DNA of 64,000 nucleotides, from assembly GCA_000727475.1 (NCBI GenBank), contig KL647296.1, positions 310,001 through 374,000 of the forward strand. The letters are read 5' to 3'. Positions 10,360 to 21,578 of this stretch are shown piece by piece. The DNA comes from Sarcocystis neurona. Its lineage: Eukaryota; Apicomplexa; Conoidasida; Eucoccidiorida; Sarcocystidae. Both the position numbers and the translations under genes were made by a program. Numbering within the stretch: the stretch's first letter is position 1; the number at the start of each line of letters is the position of its first letter. The notes under the pieces were generated by a model. The model was given only the letters and a program-made list of their open reading frames with translations, was not told the origin of the DNA and searched no databases.

Positions 10360-10805
10360 GAAGCGGAGGAAGAACGAGTTGGAAAGAAAGAGACACACGG
10401 AAGAGAAAGAAACGAAACAGATGAGCGGGAGAGGAAGAAAAGAAGGACAAAGAAAGAAGGGGGAGGGAAAAGGAGACAAGAAAGAGGAAAAAAAGAAGAT
10501 CCAGGCGTCAGAAAAGGGAGGAAAAAGAAACGGGAGGGAAGGCAAAGAGGAAATGGAGGAGAAGGGAGGAGAATGACGGAAAAGGAAAAGGACACAAACG
10601 CGAAGAGGGAAAAAAGGAGGAAAAGACAACTAAGGATTGAAGAAGAAAAGTTGGGGAGGAAGAAGGAAAAGGGGTGGTAGGAAGAATTGAACGGAAACAG
10701 AAAGACAGAAGAGAAAGGAAGGAAAAGAGGGCCACGGGGAAGAGAAGGAAGGAGAAGGTGAAGCAGAGAAGAACGATAAAAGAAAGGGAGCGAAGAGGGG
10801 AGTAT
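10360..10805. repeat. Purine-only-like tract (GA-rich plus strand), about 445 bases
   Basis: The plus strand is almost entirely G and A (GGAAAGAAAGAGACACACGG and similar) with few interruptions, so the minus strand is a long pyrimidine tract. Frames through it give low-complexity Lys/Glu/Arg peptides on the plus strand and Ser/Phe/Pro/Leu peptides on the minus strand; I treat these as artefacts. The tract lies about 1.1 kb upstream of a probable first coding exon. Such mirror-type tracts can form triplex DNA and are common near eukaryotic promoters and introns. Confidence 0.8.
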
Positions 10806-11886
10806 TGCCTCAGACACTTGCATTTCTTGGTATCTAATCACAGAAGCAGTTCTCTACCGGTGCGTCTCAGAAAGAGGGACATAGACAACATATATACATA
10901 TATACACACACATATATACACGTATGTCCGCATCTACCTGTGCATGCGCGTTTGTGTTTGCATCTGCACGTCTGAATAAATTATGCGTCGTCAGCGTGCG
11001 GGATCCTTCTTCCTCCCCTTTGTCTCTGCTTCCCATTCTCTGCTCTCTGTGTCTCCTCCTTTTCCTCTCTGTGCATCCCGGTGTACGAAGGGGCTCGCAT
11101 TTTTCGGTGCTTTTTTTAGTCTATTCTTCCGTGTGGAACCAGTCTCCGGTCGAAGTGTTCTTAGGCTTCTCCCTGCACCGGGAATTTCTAACGGACTCGT
11201 AGAACTAGAGCACCCCAGCGGAAGGGTTGGTTGCTGGTTGGCGTGCACTCTGCAGCGAAAACTTCGAACTCTGAGCATGGCGACAGCAGCGACGAAGGAC
11301 CAGCGGTGGCTTCTGTTCACTTCTTCTCTCCTCTTCTCTACAGCTTTCCTCACTACTTGAGTCGTACGAATCTGTGCAGACGTATGCGGAAGACATGGAC
11401 GCCCCGAGGGCCGATAAACCGTACTGAAATCTACATACATCTGTAAATAGATTTCCTCTACAGAGTCGCATCACCAGAAGTATCCGTCTCCGTGTGTGTG
11501 TCCACGTACTCAAAGAGAGTTCGTGTAGATTTGTGTGTAATGTATACGCATCTATAAGTTACCTAAATTTCATCTGTGTCTATGCACGTGTATATATATA
11601 CACTTGTATATGCCTACACATATACACAACCATACACTTGTTTACATGTTTGTGTATAAGTGCGTTTCTATTTACGTTTGCATGTGAACATATGTGTGTC
11701 GAATGTGAACGAGGCGGGTTTCACTGTGAAACGTTTTCGTTCATTCGGTTTTTCGAGAGTGTTGTTCTTTTCCTCTCCCGTTTTTCCTTCACGTCCCTTG
11801 CGGCACAAGTGTGAGTGCTTGAGGTCCACTGCAAGATCGATTTGCGGTGTCCGATTGGGGTAAGCGGTACTTCTGCGAAGTTGCAA

Positions 11887-12076
11887 ATGGCCCTGCAGCA
11901 TGCCTCACAGCAGACGCGCCTCGCCGCTCGCTTGCTGCTCGCTGGAGCGGAGGGAGAGAACGTAGCAGAGAAGCAGAGGGAAGAAGGACGCGCAGGTGCA
12001 AATGCAGAAGAAGAACTGCAGAAAGAGAAAATGGCAGAGAGTGCGGTCTCTCAGAGAAACGCACACTTCCCTGAGG
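11887..12076 (+). CDS. Probable first coding exon of a multi-exon gene
   Basis: ATG at 11887 sits in a strong context (TTGCAAATGGCC, A at -3 and G at +4). The frame then encodes MALQHASQQTRLAARLLLAG followed by a Glu/Ala/Lys-rich helix-forming stretch (NVAEKQREEGRAGANAEEEL, QKEKMAESAVSQRNAHFPEG). It ends at a consensus donor, GAGG|GTAAGTAG, with the intron starting at 12077 and leaving phase 1. An in-frame stop upstream (11812-11814) is consistent with a first exon. A possible next exon starts at 12315 after CGCGCCACTCAG: in phase 1 it continues as GFSSSPPIAAFLQRLQPSSL with a candidate donor CAC|GTATGT at 12390. I recognise no family; the charged segment could form a coiled coil. Confidence 0.45.
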
Positions 12077-12314
12077 GTAAGTAGAGCAGACAAGAAACAC
12101 GAGAGAAAGACAGAAAGGCCACAAGGCGGAGAAAGAAGAAAGTTGGAAGAACGAGTGACTGGCACTTTGAATAAAAAAGGTTTTCAGCGAACAAACAAAA
12201 GAGCAGATTTGTAACAGCAGATGCTGCTGCATTCCGTTTCTGCTCGGATGCACAAACAGGGAGGGTGCAGGGGGTACGTCTACGGCGAGTGTGGCTTTTC
12301 CGCGCGCGCCACTC

Positions 12315-12389
12315 AGGTTTTCGTCATCACCGCCTATCGCGGCGTTCCTACAGCGTCTGCAGCCATCGTCTCTGTCTACCTGTACACAC
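12315..12389 (+). CDS. Candidate second exon, phase-compatible with 11887-12076
   Basis: The sequence follows CTTTTCCGCGCGCGCCACTCAG, a fair 3' splice site. Joined in phase 1 to the previous exon it stays open and reads FSSSPPIAAFLQRLQPSSLS before a GTATGT donor at 12390. Without that donor the frame runs on to TAA at 12501, which would instead make this a terminal exon. The pyrimidine tract is only moderate, so this exon is tentative. Confidence 0.25.
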
Positions 12390-12674
12390 GTATGTGTGAA
12401 TCTACCGAAAGACCCGTGCATGTATATTTCTGTGCCCAGCTCACCACTGTTGTGGCTGCCTGCTGCTGTGCCTTCCGCTGAATGTTTACTTGGATTTATG
12501 TAAGGAGAGAGCTGTATCAAGGAAGGAAAGCCACACGTGTACACCTTCTGGTCTGCCTGCTCGTCATTTGTAATTCACGTATTTAATCTAAGATTCAGGA
12601 ATTGATTGCTTTTCTCCTGCGTGCATGTCTCTCTCTCCGTGTCTCTCTCTATGTACAAATAGTCAGAAATCCGT

Positions 12675-13075
12675 GCTTGTAGCGTGACTTCTGTAGAAGT
12701 GTACGTATGTATACCAAAAGTATACAAACATATATACGTGTATGCATACGTGCATGCGTGAAAACATGACCTCGTTAGAGGTGTGTACATACATATATAT
12801 GAATATACGTATGTGTAAATGCGTCATTGTAGTGTGACGTCTGTAGGCGCACATATATATATATATATAAATGAGTGCGTGTTATGTGGCTTGTGCAGAG
12901 GTGTATAAATGTATATACATGCATGGTTGTAATGTGACTTCTGTATAGGTTTATATTTATATATATAGGGAGAGAGAGAGAAATGCGCAGTCATAATGTG
13001 ACATTAGTAGAGGTATACACATGTATATATATCTATATAAATGCCTGGTTGTAGTGGGACTTCTGCAGAGAAGAG
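12675..13075. repeat. Decayed minisatellite, about 60-90-base units
   Basis: The phrase GTTGTAGTGTGACTTCTGTAGAGGTGTATACATATATAT recurs in degraded form near 12678, 12766, 12827, 12885, 12925, 12991 and 13048. Each unit joins a TGTGACTTCTGTAG-type core to a TATATA tail whose length varies. The drift among copies shows an old array, probably expanded from the microsatellite tails. Confidence 0.65.
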
Positions 13076-13305
13076 GAATCGACTGGTTGCAGGAATGAAA
13101 AAACTCGCCCGTTTGTGGCATGCGGTCGAACTCATATGCATATGCACGATATCTTACGGACCTCCGGATTGATATCCGTGTACACGTGTGTACACATATG
13201 TCTGTATATATATATATATGTAAATATATATGTGTGTATGTGATACGTGTAACATGTGGGGATACAGGGAGATACACATATATATATATATATTATACTG
13301 GCGGT

Positions 13306-13449
13306 CGTTCTCCGACCGGGTCTCCGTTTGACATCGCTCTCTTATACGAGAATTGCCCTTGTAATATCTTACTCCCTTCTGCATCTTCAGATGCCCTTTT
13401 ATTCTCACACACGAATGGTTGTCAATTTCCTTGTGTCCGCATGTATACA
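13306..13449 (+). repeat. 144-bp direct repeat, copy 1
   Basis: This matches 14045-14188 with about 13 differences and no gaps. It begins CGTTCTCCGACCGGGTCTCC, and the central TTCTCACACACGAATGGTTG is identical in both. It is flanked by TA microsatellites. Both copies keep the same frame (RSPTGSPF, then LLYENC / FLYENC, then HTNGCQFP), which may reflect an ancient coding or mobile origin. Confidence 0.9.
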
Positions 13450-14044
13450 TCTATATATATGTGCGTATACGTAGGCTTACACACGACCAAATGCACGTAT
13501 ACATAAGTAGGCACACGTGTATAACTATGGGTAATTATACAGATATATGTTTGTGTATATATACGCATGTGGGCATGTACACGCGGGGAAAGCAGTAGTT
13601 CGGCGCATTACACTCGAAGAGATTTATGATCTCGCGTCGATTTACGTGAAGGTATGGTTTTTGTCAGTAGGAGGGTGCGGTGCTGCTGTGTGGGAGGTGG
13701 ATGCACAGCATAGATATAGAAGAACGATCTTGAAAATTGTAAAACTGTGTATGCTTGTGCGTACGTATTATACATGAGTGTATATAGATGTATGTGCACG
13801 TGTATATTTGTAGGCGTAGCATCCACTAGGAGTAGGGGACATATATATATATATATATATATGTATACATTTCTACGCGTAGCATCAAGTGGGAGTAAGG
13901 GGAGAACATACACATATATACGTACATATGGGGCCCTCCGTGGGCAAGAAGTGCAACGTGTCCCCTGTTTCTCTCTCTTCTCTCCCTCAGAAAAGAGTTT
14001 GTGTCAAGACAAGACACTCTTTGGATTCCTCTTTTCCACCCGAA

Positions 14045-14188
14045 CGTTCTCCGACCGGGTCTCCGTTTGAAGTCGCTTTCTTATACGAGAATTGCTCCAG
14101 TAATATCTTACTCCCTTCTGCGTTTCCAAATGCCCTTTTATTCTCACACACGAATGGTTGTCAATTTCCGTGTGTCTGCGTGTATATA
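14045..14188 (+). repeat. 144-bp direct repeat, copy 2
   Basis: Second copy of 13306-13449, offset by 739 bases, at roughly 91% identity. The sequence upstream differs from that of copy 1, while both run into GTGT..GC.TGTATA microsatellite DNA at their 3' end. That is the pattern expected of a dispersed element or of a duplication bounded by microsatellites. Confidence 0.9.
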
Positions 14189-15860
14189 CGTATGTAACAT
14201 ATATGTATGAATGCATACACAGCTGCGTGCATTTAGCTTCTGCATCTGACGTACAGATACGTAGATACAGATATGTCCCGTGCCTCTTAATAAGTGGGCG
14301 CTGACAGTAGATGCATTTTTATGTGCAGAGCGTAGCTTCCTGGAGATGCCTGTAGTTGTGTGTACATGTACTTTTGTACATGAACATACTGTGTACGTGA
14401 GCGTGGATGACATAGGAAAACGTATTCAGCGTGCGCTCCAGTTTTGTCAGACACTTTAACGTACAAGTGTTTTATGTCTGCCGCACACCTCTGTGGTTTA
14501 CACAGTCTCCACGATTCTGAATTTTGGTCACTCCTTACTTTCACATTTCTCATGTAGTTGTTCTTCTGTCCTTACGCATACTCGTTCGGCACAAAAATGT
14601 TTTCGCAAAAGTCTTTATCATTGATTTCTCTTCTCTTTTTTATTTTTGTATGTCCTTTGTGCCTACGTGACTTTCCCCCCATGAGTCCTTACGTATGTAT
14701 ATATATATATATGTGCATTTGTATCAAGATACCTTGGCACGGCGTGCGTCATGGGGAATCCTGCGTCGCTGTGAAGACATCACCAATCGTAACTGTTTCT
14801 GTTTTTTCGTGGCGAACCTGGAGACGTGCTGCAGTTCATTTGTCCAGCCGCATCAGAGTCCCTCTTTCTTCCGCGCCTATACGTGGCGTTCGACGTCTGT
14901 GAACACCGACCAGTGCACAAGGAGGAGAAAATTATCTCTATTTTGCATTTTCATGTGTTTTTGTTTCTGCGCCATTCTTCCCTTCTGCTCGACCTCACGG
15001 CCCCACACTCTGCTGCGTCTGCAGCTATAATTTTTCCGGGTGTGTGTGCGTGTGTACATGCTTGTAGCTGTATACTGGCACTTCCACGGGAAGACGAGTG
15101 ACTTGAATGCTTGCCGCTTAAGCAGGGCTGCCACTTGTCCAAGTATTTCAAAGCGCCCCTCCACTCGTTTTTTGTGTCACGGCACCAGCGTCAGGGTTTT
15201 CGTGCGTCCCCTGAGGAATTTCTCGGGCTTCGGATACCTTGAGATATAACTTTTACAGGATAAGTTTCACGAGTGCGAATGTGACGGGCCTACGAGGGAC
15301 TGACGTCGACTTTTGCTTTCGAAAAGCCTTACCGTATTCGCGTAGCCGTATCGAGCAGGTCCGCGTAAAGCTGTCTGTATACACGAATATCTATCTATCT
15401 ATATATATATATACATATATATATGCACAGCCACACGTGTACATGTGTGTAAACGTCACGTCCATGAAGGCGTTGTACGTGCCCGCATCGTCTACGTTTT
15501 CACTCGTCCCCGCTTGTACCTATTTCCCGATGTTCGTGTCTCCCTCATTGATTTGTTCTCCATCTATTACGCGACTGCACGTGCAAAGCAATGTTTGTAC
15601 TTGTGCGCAGAATCTCGCGGGCGGCGGCCGTTTAACTGTTTCCGAAAGAGCGTACCTGTCTCCCTCGTTTCGTAAGTCTTCCTCGCTCTCTACCTCTATG
15701 TTGACCTGTATATAAACGCCTCCGTATCTCTGTCTCTACGTGTGTGAAGCTCGCCGTGGTTCTATACACAAAAATTTTATATGTGTCCCTCCCTTTTTCT
15801 CTCCGTCTAGCGCTCTCTTTCCCTTTATTTGCACTCGTGCGTCTATGCGTGTCTCTTCAG

Positions 15861-16025
15861 GTTCACGACGTTCTGCCCGGGGCTACTTGTGAGTGCCGGG
15901 GAGGCGTAGCCTCAAAACTATCACCGCAAAGCGCAGCTTACTCGGATGGAATAGAAGCCGGGGGCAATCTCGACGGTGCTATCGAAGCGGCTGCCGATCA
16001 TAAAGAGCAAGGTACAGAGTCCAAG
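15861..16025 (+). CDS. Probable internal exon
   Basis: A long pyrimidine-rich stretch (CGCTCTCTTTCCCTTTATTT, later GTGTCTCTTCAG) ends at 15860 and is a strong 3' splice site. The frame opening at 15861 reads VHDVLPGATCECRGGVASKL and then SPQSAAYSDGIEAGG and GAIEAAADHKEQGTESK. Two donors are available: AAG|GTACAG after 16011, and CCAAG|GTAGGA after 16025. The exon needs to be entered in phase 0, whereas the exon at 11,887 ends in phase 1, so at least one further exon must lie between if both belong to one gene. The product family is not recognised. Confidence 0.4.
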
Positions 16026-16390
16026 GTAGGACACGCATGTACACAACTGTGTCCTGGCGTCTAGCTAGTACACGGCACACATATGTGTGTGTGTGCCACA
16101 CGTTATAAGTCTATGCGGCGGCTTTCGTATACATGTGAAAGAGACGTGTGGAAAGTTCCACGCACCTCTGTATAGATCCACGTCCATCTCCTGGACTGCG
16201 CAATTTAGTGCAGGTACGCTTCATTGCTTTCGGTGATTGTTCCTGTGCACGGCGGTCTATAAGCAGATGCATCTGCGAAATCTTGTAAACATGAATTACA
16301 CTCAAATTGTGAATATATTCTTCCCTATGTAGGTGGTGCTGAATTGTAGACTACGGCACATGTTTGCACGCCCGATTGCACAAACAGGTA

Positions 16391-16398
16391 CACACACA

Positions 16399-16431
<33 letters not shown>
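16391..16431. repeat. CA dinucleotide microsatellite
   Basis: About 20 CA units interrupted once by CATACA. It is a simple repeat, with no sign of coding use. Confidence 0.95.
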
Positions 16432-17413
16432 TACAAGAGCCTTTTCTGTGCAGGAGGGCTCCCTGCGTATTCGTCTTCCTCCCTGTCTGTTTCTCTCGCT
16501 CGCTAACGTATGTTTGCTCGTCTTCGTGATTGTAAGAGTCTCGCGGTCTCTCCCTCCTAGTCTCTCACAGGTAGTTGTGTGTAAAATGAGGCGGTTCTTC
16601 TGCTGCATCAAGGTTCAGTGAGGGTTATCACGTAGAGTTTGTTTACCGAGTGCAGGTGTGTATATCTTAGTCGCGGAATGGACGTTTTCACTTCGTGTAT
16701 CACACTTCCTAAGTGTATACCTCTTCCCAGGTGTGTGTGTATGCACACAGACGTAAGCGCAGGTGTGTGTACATCTCTCTCTGTGAAGAGAAGCCTATAC
16801 AGCTCCAGCACACTTCACTTTGAGAGGGGAACGAGTTGCATGCCAATGACGCTGTACGTCCCGTTGCGGGTGGCCGTTCGATTTAGATGATGAGCGAGTC
16901 GCTAAAGATTTTGAAAAAGCGCACTGCCTTTTACGTACAGCTGCCCGCAAACGCTGTTATCGTAATAGCTCCACCGCTCAAATGGTGCTTCATACTTTTT
17001 TCGATTCCCACGTGTGCACGGACGCAGAACATTCTAGGGCGTATACCTGCAGGCGCAGAAGTCGTCTTGCATTTGCCTGTATTCAGGGGGTAGAACGCGA
17101 GACGGCAGGGGACGCGTATCTCTGGAACAGAACGCCATCTCCGTATAAAGTTCAGGACCCTCCTGAAGGCAGCAGTCGGTGCTCCCACACATGTAGCCGA
17201 CTGGTTTCTCCCACCTCGACGGAGCTTCTCTTGTATCAACGGCTCAGTGCCCTGTTGTGTACAGCAGCCAGCGTCTCCACATGTGTGGCGGCGTGGTTTC
17301 TCCCATATCGACAGACACTCTCGCGAACACACGGTTCGTTCGCTGCGAGGTTCTGCGCGTGCTTCCGAAGGTTTTCCCGCCGACTACTACAGTTAAAAGC
17401 GTATTCAGGGTGA
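16432..17413 (+). other. Possible further exons of the 11.9-16 kb gene
   Basis: Several AG acceptors follow pyrimidine or microsatellite DNA, for example TTTTCTGTGCAG at about 16453 and ATACCTGCAG near 17052. The plus frame 16982-17413 (143 codons) is the longest here and includes ETAGDAYLWNRTPSPYKVQD. A short internal repeat (TGGTTTCTCCCA..TCGAC) occurs near 17199 and 17293. I cannot choose exon boundaries by eye; transcript data would be needed. Confidence 0.2.
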
Positions 17414-20400
17414 AGGGGCTGCACCTACAGGACAACATGCTGGTGAGAGATAAGTTCGCGTTAAGCCGGTTGACGTAACGGCTGACGGCAACACCACGAG
17501 AATAAGGTGTGGGTGGGGTGCGTTTGTATTTTGTTACAAGTTCCGGCATCTTCACACCCGCCCACCCGGACACTGAAAGTCTGCAAACGCCTGTACTTCT
17601 CCGTGCGTCATTCCTGCACTTGTAGAGCGCCTCTTTGCCACACTCTTGACTGTGCCCACAGTGCAGGGCATCCTTGTGAATATGATTCTATGCGTGTGCA
17701 TGTCGGCCCGAACGAGTCGTGTATAGAGCTTCCCTAACCTCGATGTCCGTTTGCATTAGTGCAGCGTGACGACTACCATTTACCATGCGCACTGGAAGTC
17801 TACGGGGCTCGCCATCCTCTCTGCCTTTGCGCCTCCTACGCCCATCACCGTGGTGTGTGTGATGCAAGACGCATTTAGCGTAGGGAGAGAGTCGCGAAGG
17901 AGTGATACGCTTGCCGGTACACTTCGAAGGCACAGCGTGGATCTTACGTCCTCCTTGCCTGCTTACATGCGTAGGTACTGTCGCACTGCGGGATGTAAAC
18001 AGGCATCCCATTTGACAGTCCTGCACTTCGCCTGGTAGCCACGTCCAACATACCACTATCATGCGTGTAGCAATCCTATCACATTCCAACGGGTGTATTG
18101 CACGTCGACTCCATTGTTTGTTGTGGCTCTTAGAGAATTGCCACAGCCTGCAAGAGCGTCTCACTACTATGTTACTGCTAAAAGACAGTCACGTTATTTG
18201 TGATGGGTGCTTTCCTCTGGAAAATGTGATGATCATTTCTGTTTTAAAGCGCCCAGCGGGAATAAAAATTTGACTCTACCGTCGTCTTGGCTATATAAGC
18301 CTGCTGCCATCCTGTCGGTTCAGTTTGCCTCTTGTCTGACACGGAAGCAACGAAAATGTCACTCACCGGCTCAATGGTCGGGCGCCAGTACTGCAGACGG
18401 TAGTCGCCTGACTCATTCATTCGTTGGAAACCTAAGTGCCTGCCCGCAGGCGCAACAGCTTCGCAGGTGACCGTACTAACACCACAAAAGCAAACGCTTC
18501 TGAGCTCACGCAGAAGGTACCATTTCTTGAACTTCTCTTCGTAGTTCTCACCTTAATAAACGACTAGCCTTTTGACGGGATTGTGAATCCCACACGACGA
18601 CGGTGACACTGGTCACGCAGAGAGTGACTTCTACAAAAGTGTGCTCAGGGCCTGACAGAGCGGGGCACGCATCAGTCTCCAAGTCAGGAAAGACCGTCCT
18701 TGCAACACTGCAAGAGCGCTGTATGCAGAAGAGTCGCGGCCGCTGGATTCAACAACTAGACAAACACAACCTCGAACGGAGTTACCACCCCTCTGCGCAA
18801 GTTAATGTGTGTCGTTTCCAACACAACACAGCAAGCCACGCTAAAGTGGCGCATCTGCGCATGGAGTCACGCAACTTCGAAAGGTCGTACATGCTTATGC
18901 GGGTGCAATCCTGTGTTACTCACAACCGTCTTAATTTCGTGAGGTCGTTACGTCGTAGCGTGTGGGCGTACAGTTGGGACTGTCCTTCGGTGACGTACCT
19001 GCTGCAGAATCAGAAGCTCCACATTGACGCCCTTGTACGCCGCAACGTGTAGCGTATCCTTATTGAGAACTACGCCTTTGTCTCCCTCCCACGAGTACGC
19101 GATCGACGATTGCAGCACACGTGAAGGCGCGGATTCCACTTCTCACTGCCCGCATCTCAAATGTGTTTACAGTAGGACGGTATAAATTGATTCCGGACGT
19201 CCGTTGTCCTTCAGGGCGGAAATCACTTGCCTAGTGACGGCAGCGAATTTGTACGAAACATTTCCTAAAACGGTGGGCCCGCGTATGTCGTCCACTCCAG
19301 CCGCTGCATATGCGTAGCGAGGACTGTGGAGGCTACAAGTATTCTGTAGAGACTGCACCCCAACAACACGTAAGTAAATACGTCCCCCAGGTCTCCGCGC
19401 CCCTTGCAATTCACGGTTGCCTCCCGACTGGCCACGTGGGACCTACAAGTTAGCACACGTGTTTCAGTCGCTTCGCCTCCGCAGCACCCTGTGATGCTCT
19501 ACAGTGCGACAAGTGCGTCGCATACATTTGCCAGGTTTGTTGTAATTTTGACATCTACGAAGCAGGGAATTCAACCGGTGACACAAGGCACCCAGGTCCC
19601 TACGCAGGGCCTTTTTGAATAGCGGCGCCCACACACGCACGTTGAACACGACGTAGACACGCATGGGACTTCTCACCCATTGTAGGCCGTGCATGTCCTC
19701 TATTGACCTGAAGAAGATCTGAACAGCCTAGAATAGAGTACACTTCACGAAACTATCCAGCGCATTGTTTGGTCCGTTGTCTGCGGGGCGCCACACACAT
19801 ATCCCAGCACTGTGGTCCTCGCCACACGTCATAGAAGGCGTGCGCTAGAGGGACCTACTCCCTAGCGTTTCCGTCTCATTTTGTTGTTCTGCATCATTGC
19901 TCGTGTGCAGTGTACAGAGCACGCTTCCACGACCTTGTCACACACGCTCCCCTCTCGTCTTCTGTCCGCAACCATCACCGCATAACAGAACGTAGAACAT
20001 GTACCGTCACAGACCGCATTTAAGAAACGTTATCGATAGTTCACCAAGCCAACTAGGTCGAGACGACTGGAAGTCTAAGCTCCCCAGTCACCTATTCTAC
20101 GCGAAAGTTAGATAGCACAGCAAGTCAAGCTGAAACGATGCGTCTGCGCAACGACCCCCCAATATGTACCAGGATTCAACAGCGAAGCTGTTACTCCGCA
20201 TCCGTTCGGCAGTACCAACTGGGCACTCACACGTAGCGTGCACTTCCGTGTCACACACAATTTTTGTAATTGCTCCTGAGATCCGGGCACGCGGCAGCGT
20301 ACAGGCGTGAAGTCCAGGATGTTTTTGAGTACTTACGGTCTGCAGGTGTTGACATTCCACATTGACCGTCCCGCAGGTCGCACATCTCAGTGGCGCGTCC

Positions 20401-20890
20401 TTACACGTCGGCGTAACATTTGACATCCACTGTCACAGCCAGGTGCTACGAGCCACGATTTGCATCTCTCGATATTCTTGTTGTACAGTTGATCGCCCGC
20501 TTGCAGCTTTCCTTGAGGTTATCAGCGCAGTGCAAGGAAAGACGGAGCGCAACCTCCAACGGAGTACGCCTGAGCGCAATGAGCTCCTCGGTACGGTGGA
20601 TTTCGCACTCACCTCACGCGCGGCGGCCCGTGCACCTCCGTTGCAGAGCTTCGAGCAATTTGTTCATACAAATATGCGTCACGTCCGCCGCCCGACATGT
20701 TAGCCGATGGGGCCTTAGAAGCAAGCACACCGGATTCGGTCTCTCCACCTACCGCACGGAGTTCGCTGTTCTACAACACCACTCATTCGTGTTTTCTTCC
20801 AGTGGTCCAGCTGCGGCACAACCCCTGTGGGGTTCCCCCACCTCGACCTACACACGCTTCACACTGTTACTCGCAATTCCCTCTGATGTG
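17414..20890. other. No firm gene; two protein-like short frames
   Basis: Frame 18603-19052 plus (149 codons, first ATG at about 18721) has a charged composition with a loosely repeated LERSYHPSAQ / FERSYMLMRV word. Frame 20362-20703 plus (113 codons) contains LAAFLEVISAVQGKTERNLQ. Neither has a domain I recognise, and both are within chance length. The overlapping frame 20420-20911 is most likely a shadow of the latter or noise. Confidence 0.25.
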
Positions 20891-20898
20891 GAAGAAGT

Positions 20899-21140
20899 AG
20901 CTTCCTCATGAGTTTTACACAGACGCACTTTGCCGCACTTTGAAAGAGAGCGTCCCTGCTACAAGAACGAATTAGGGAAGGAGTAGCTTCCCCGTGAGTC
21001 TCAGACAGACGCACTTTGACGCACTTTGAAAGAGAGCGTCCCTGTTTCAACAAAGAATTAAGAAAGGAACAGCTTCCTCGTGAATCTCACACAGACGTAC
21101 TTTGAAGGCGTGCGTCTCCGCTGCAAGAAAGGCTTAAGAA
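20899..21140. repeat. 86-bp tandem repeat, three copies
   Basis: Copies start at 20899, 20985 and 21071, giving an exact 86-base period. Shared words are AGCTTCC(T/C)C.TGA, CAGACG(C/T)ACTTTGA and AGAGAGCGTCCCTG in the first two; the third copy is more diverged and fades after about 70 bases. Because 86 is not a multiple of three, any frame crossing the array changes register with each unit. Confidence 0.9.
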
Positions 21141-21578
21141 GACGCGCAGCCGTGCACAATCCAGACTTCATACGCTACGGAACTGACCAAATAAAGGACC
21201 CACCAGATCGCGTACTTCACTGTGATTCACAATCAGGAGTTCTCACTGCTTGTCTTAGTCCCCCCGTGACAACAAAAGTCATCCTCGCCGAGGTCTACTG
21301 AAAACCGGTGAGATCTGCAGCGGCCGCAACATTGCATTTCATCCGAAAGAACTAGATACACAAAAGGGACTCTGGAACCCGCTTTCCGCTGCCAGATTGC
21401 AGCAGAGCATTTGGAACGCTGCTGTCGTACCAGCAGCGTTCGAGAAGAAGGATGAGACGACAGCAGTACATGGCTGTAACTTAGTTACATGCGGTCTCGA
21501 CAGCTATGCAGGATGACCACCAAGTGTTTCAAAAAGTACTGTTACAGCCTCTTGTGCTGAACGTGCCCCAAAGACAAA

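Larger units (their letters stand above)
12853..15424. repeat. Cluster of AT-type microsatellites
   Basis: Runs of alternating T and A occur at about 12853-12869, 13205-13219, 13278-13293, 13840-13862, 14697-14712 and 15391-15424, often continuing into TATGTGTATGTG or CACACGTATAC words. A second small duplication joins GCGTAGCATC..TAGGAGTAGGGGA near 13814 to CGTAGCATCAAGTGGGAGTA near 13877. The block sits inside the likely intron between exons at 12.1-12.4 kb and 15.86 kb. Confidence 0.85.

Noticed and set aside
10211..10841. Minus-strand Ser/Phe/Pro-rich open frames and plus-strand Lys/Glu-rich frames
   Set aside because: They are translations of a low-complexity purine/pyrimidine tract in several frames at once.
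11789..12544. 251-codon minus-strand frame
   Set aside because: It is antisense to the better-supported plus-strand exon at 11,887-12,076, runs on through splice-signal sequence and a Cys/Phe/Leu-rich low-complexity part, and has no motif.
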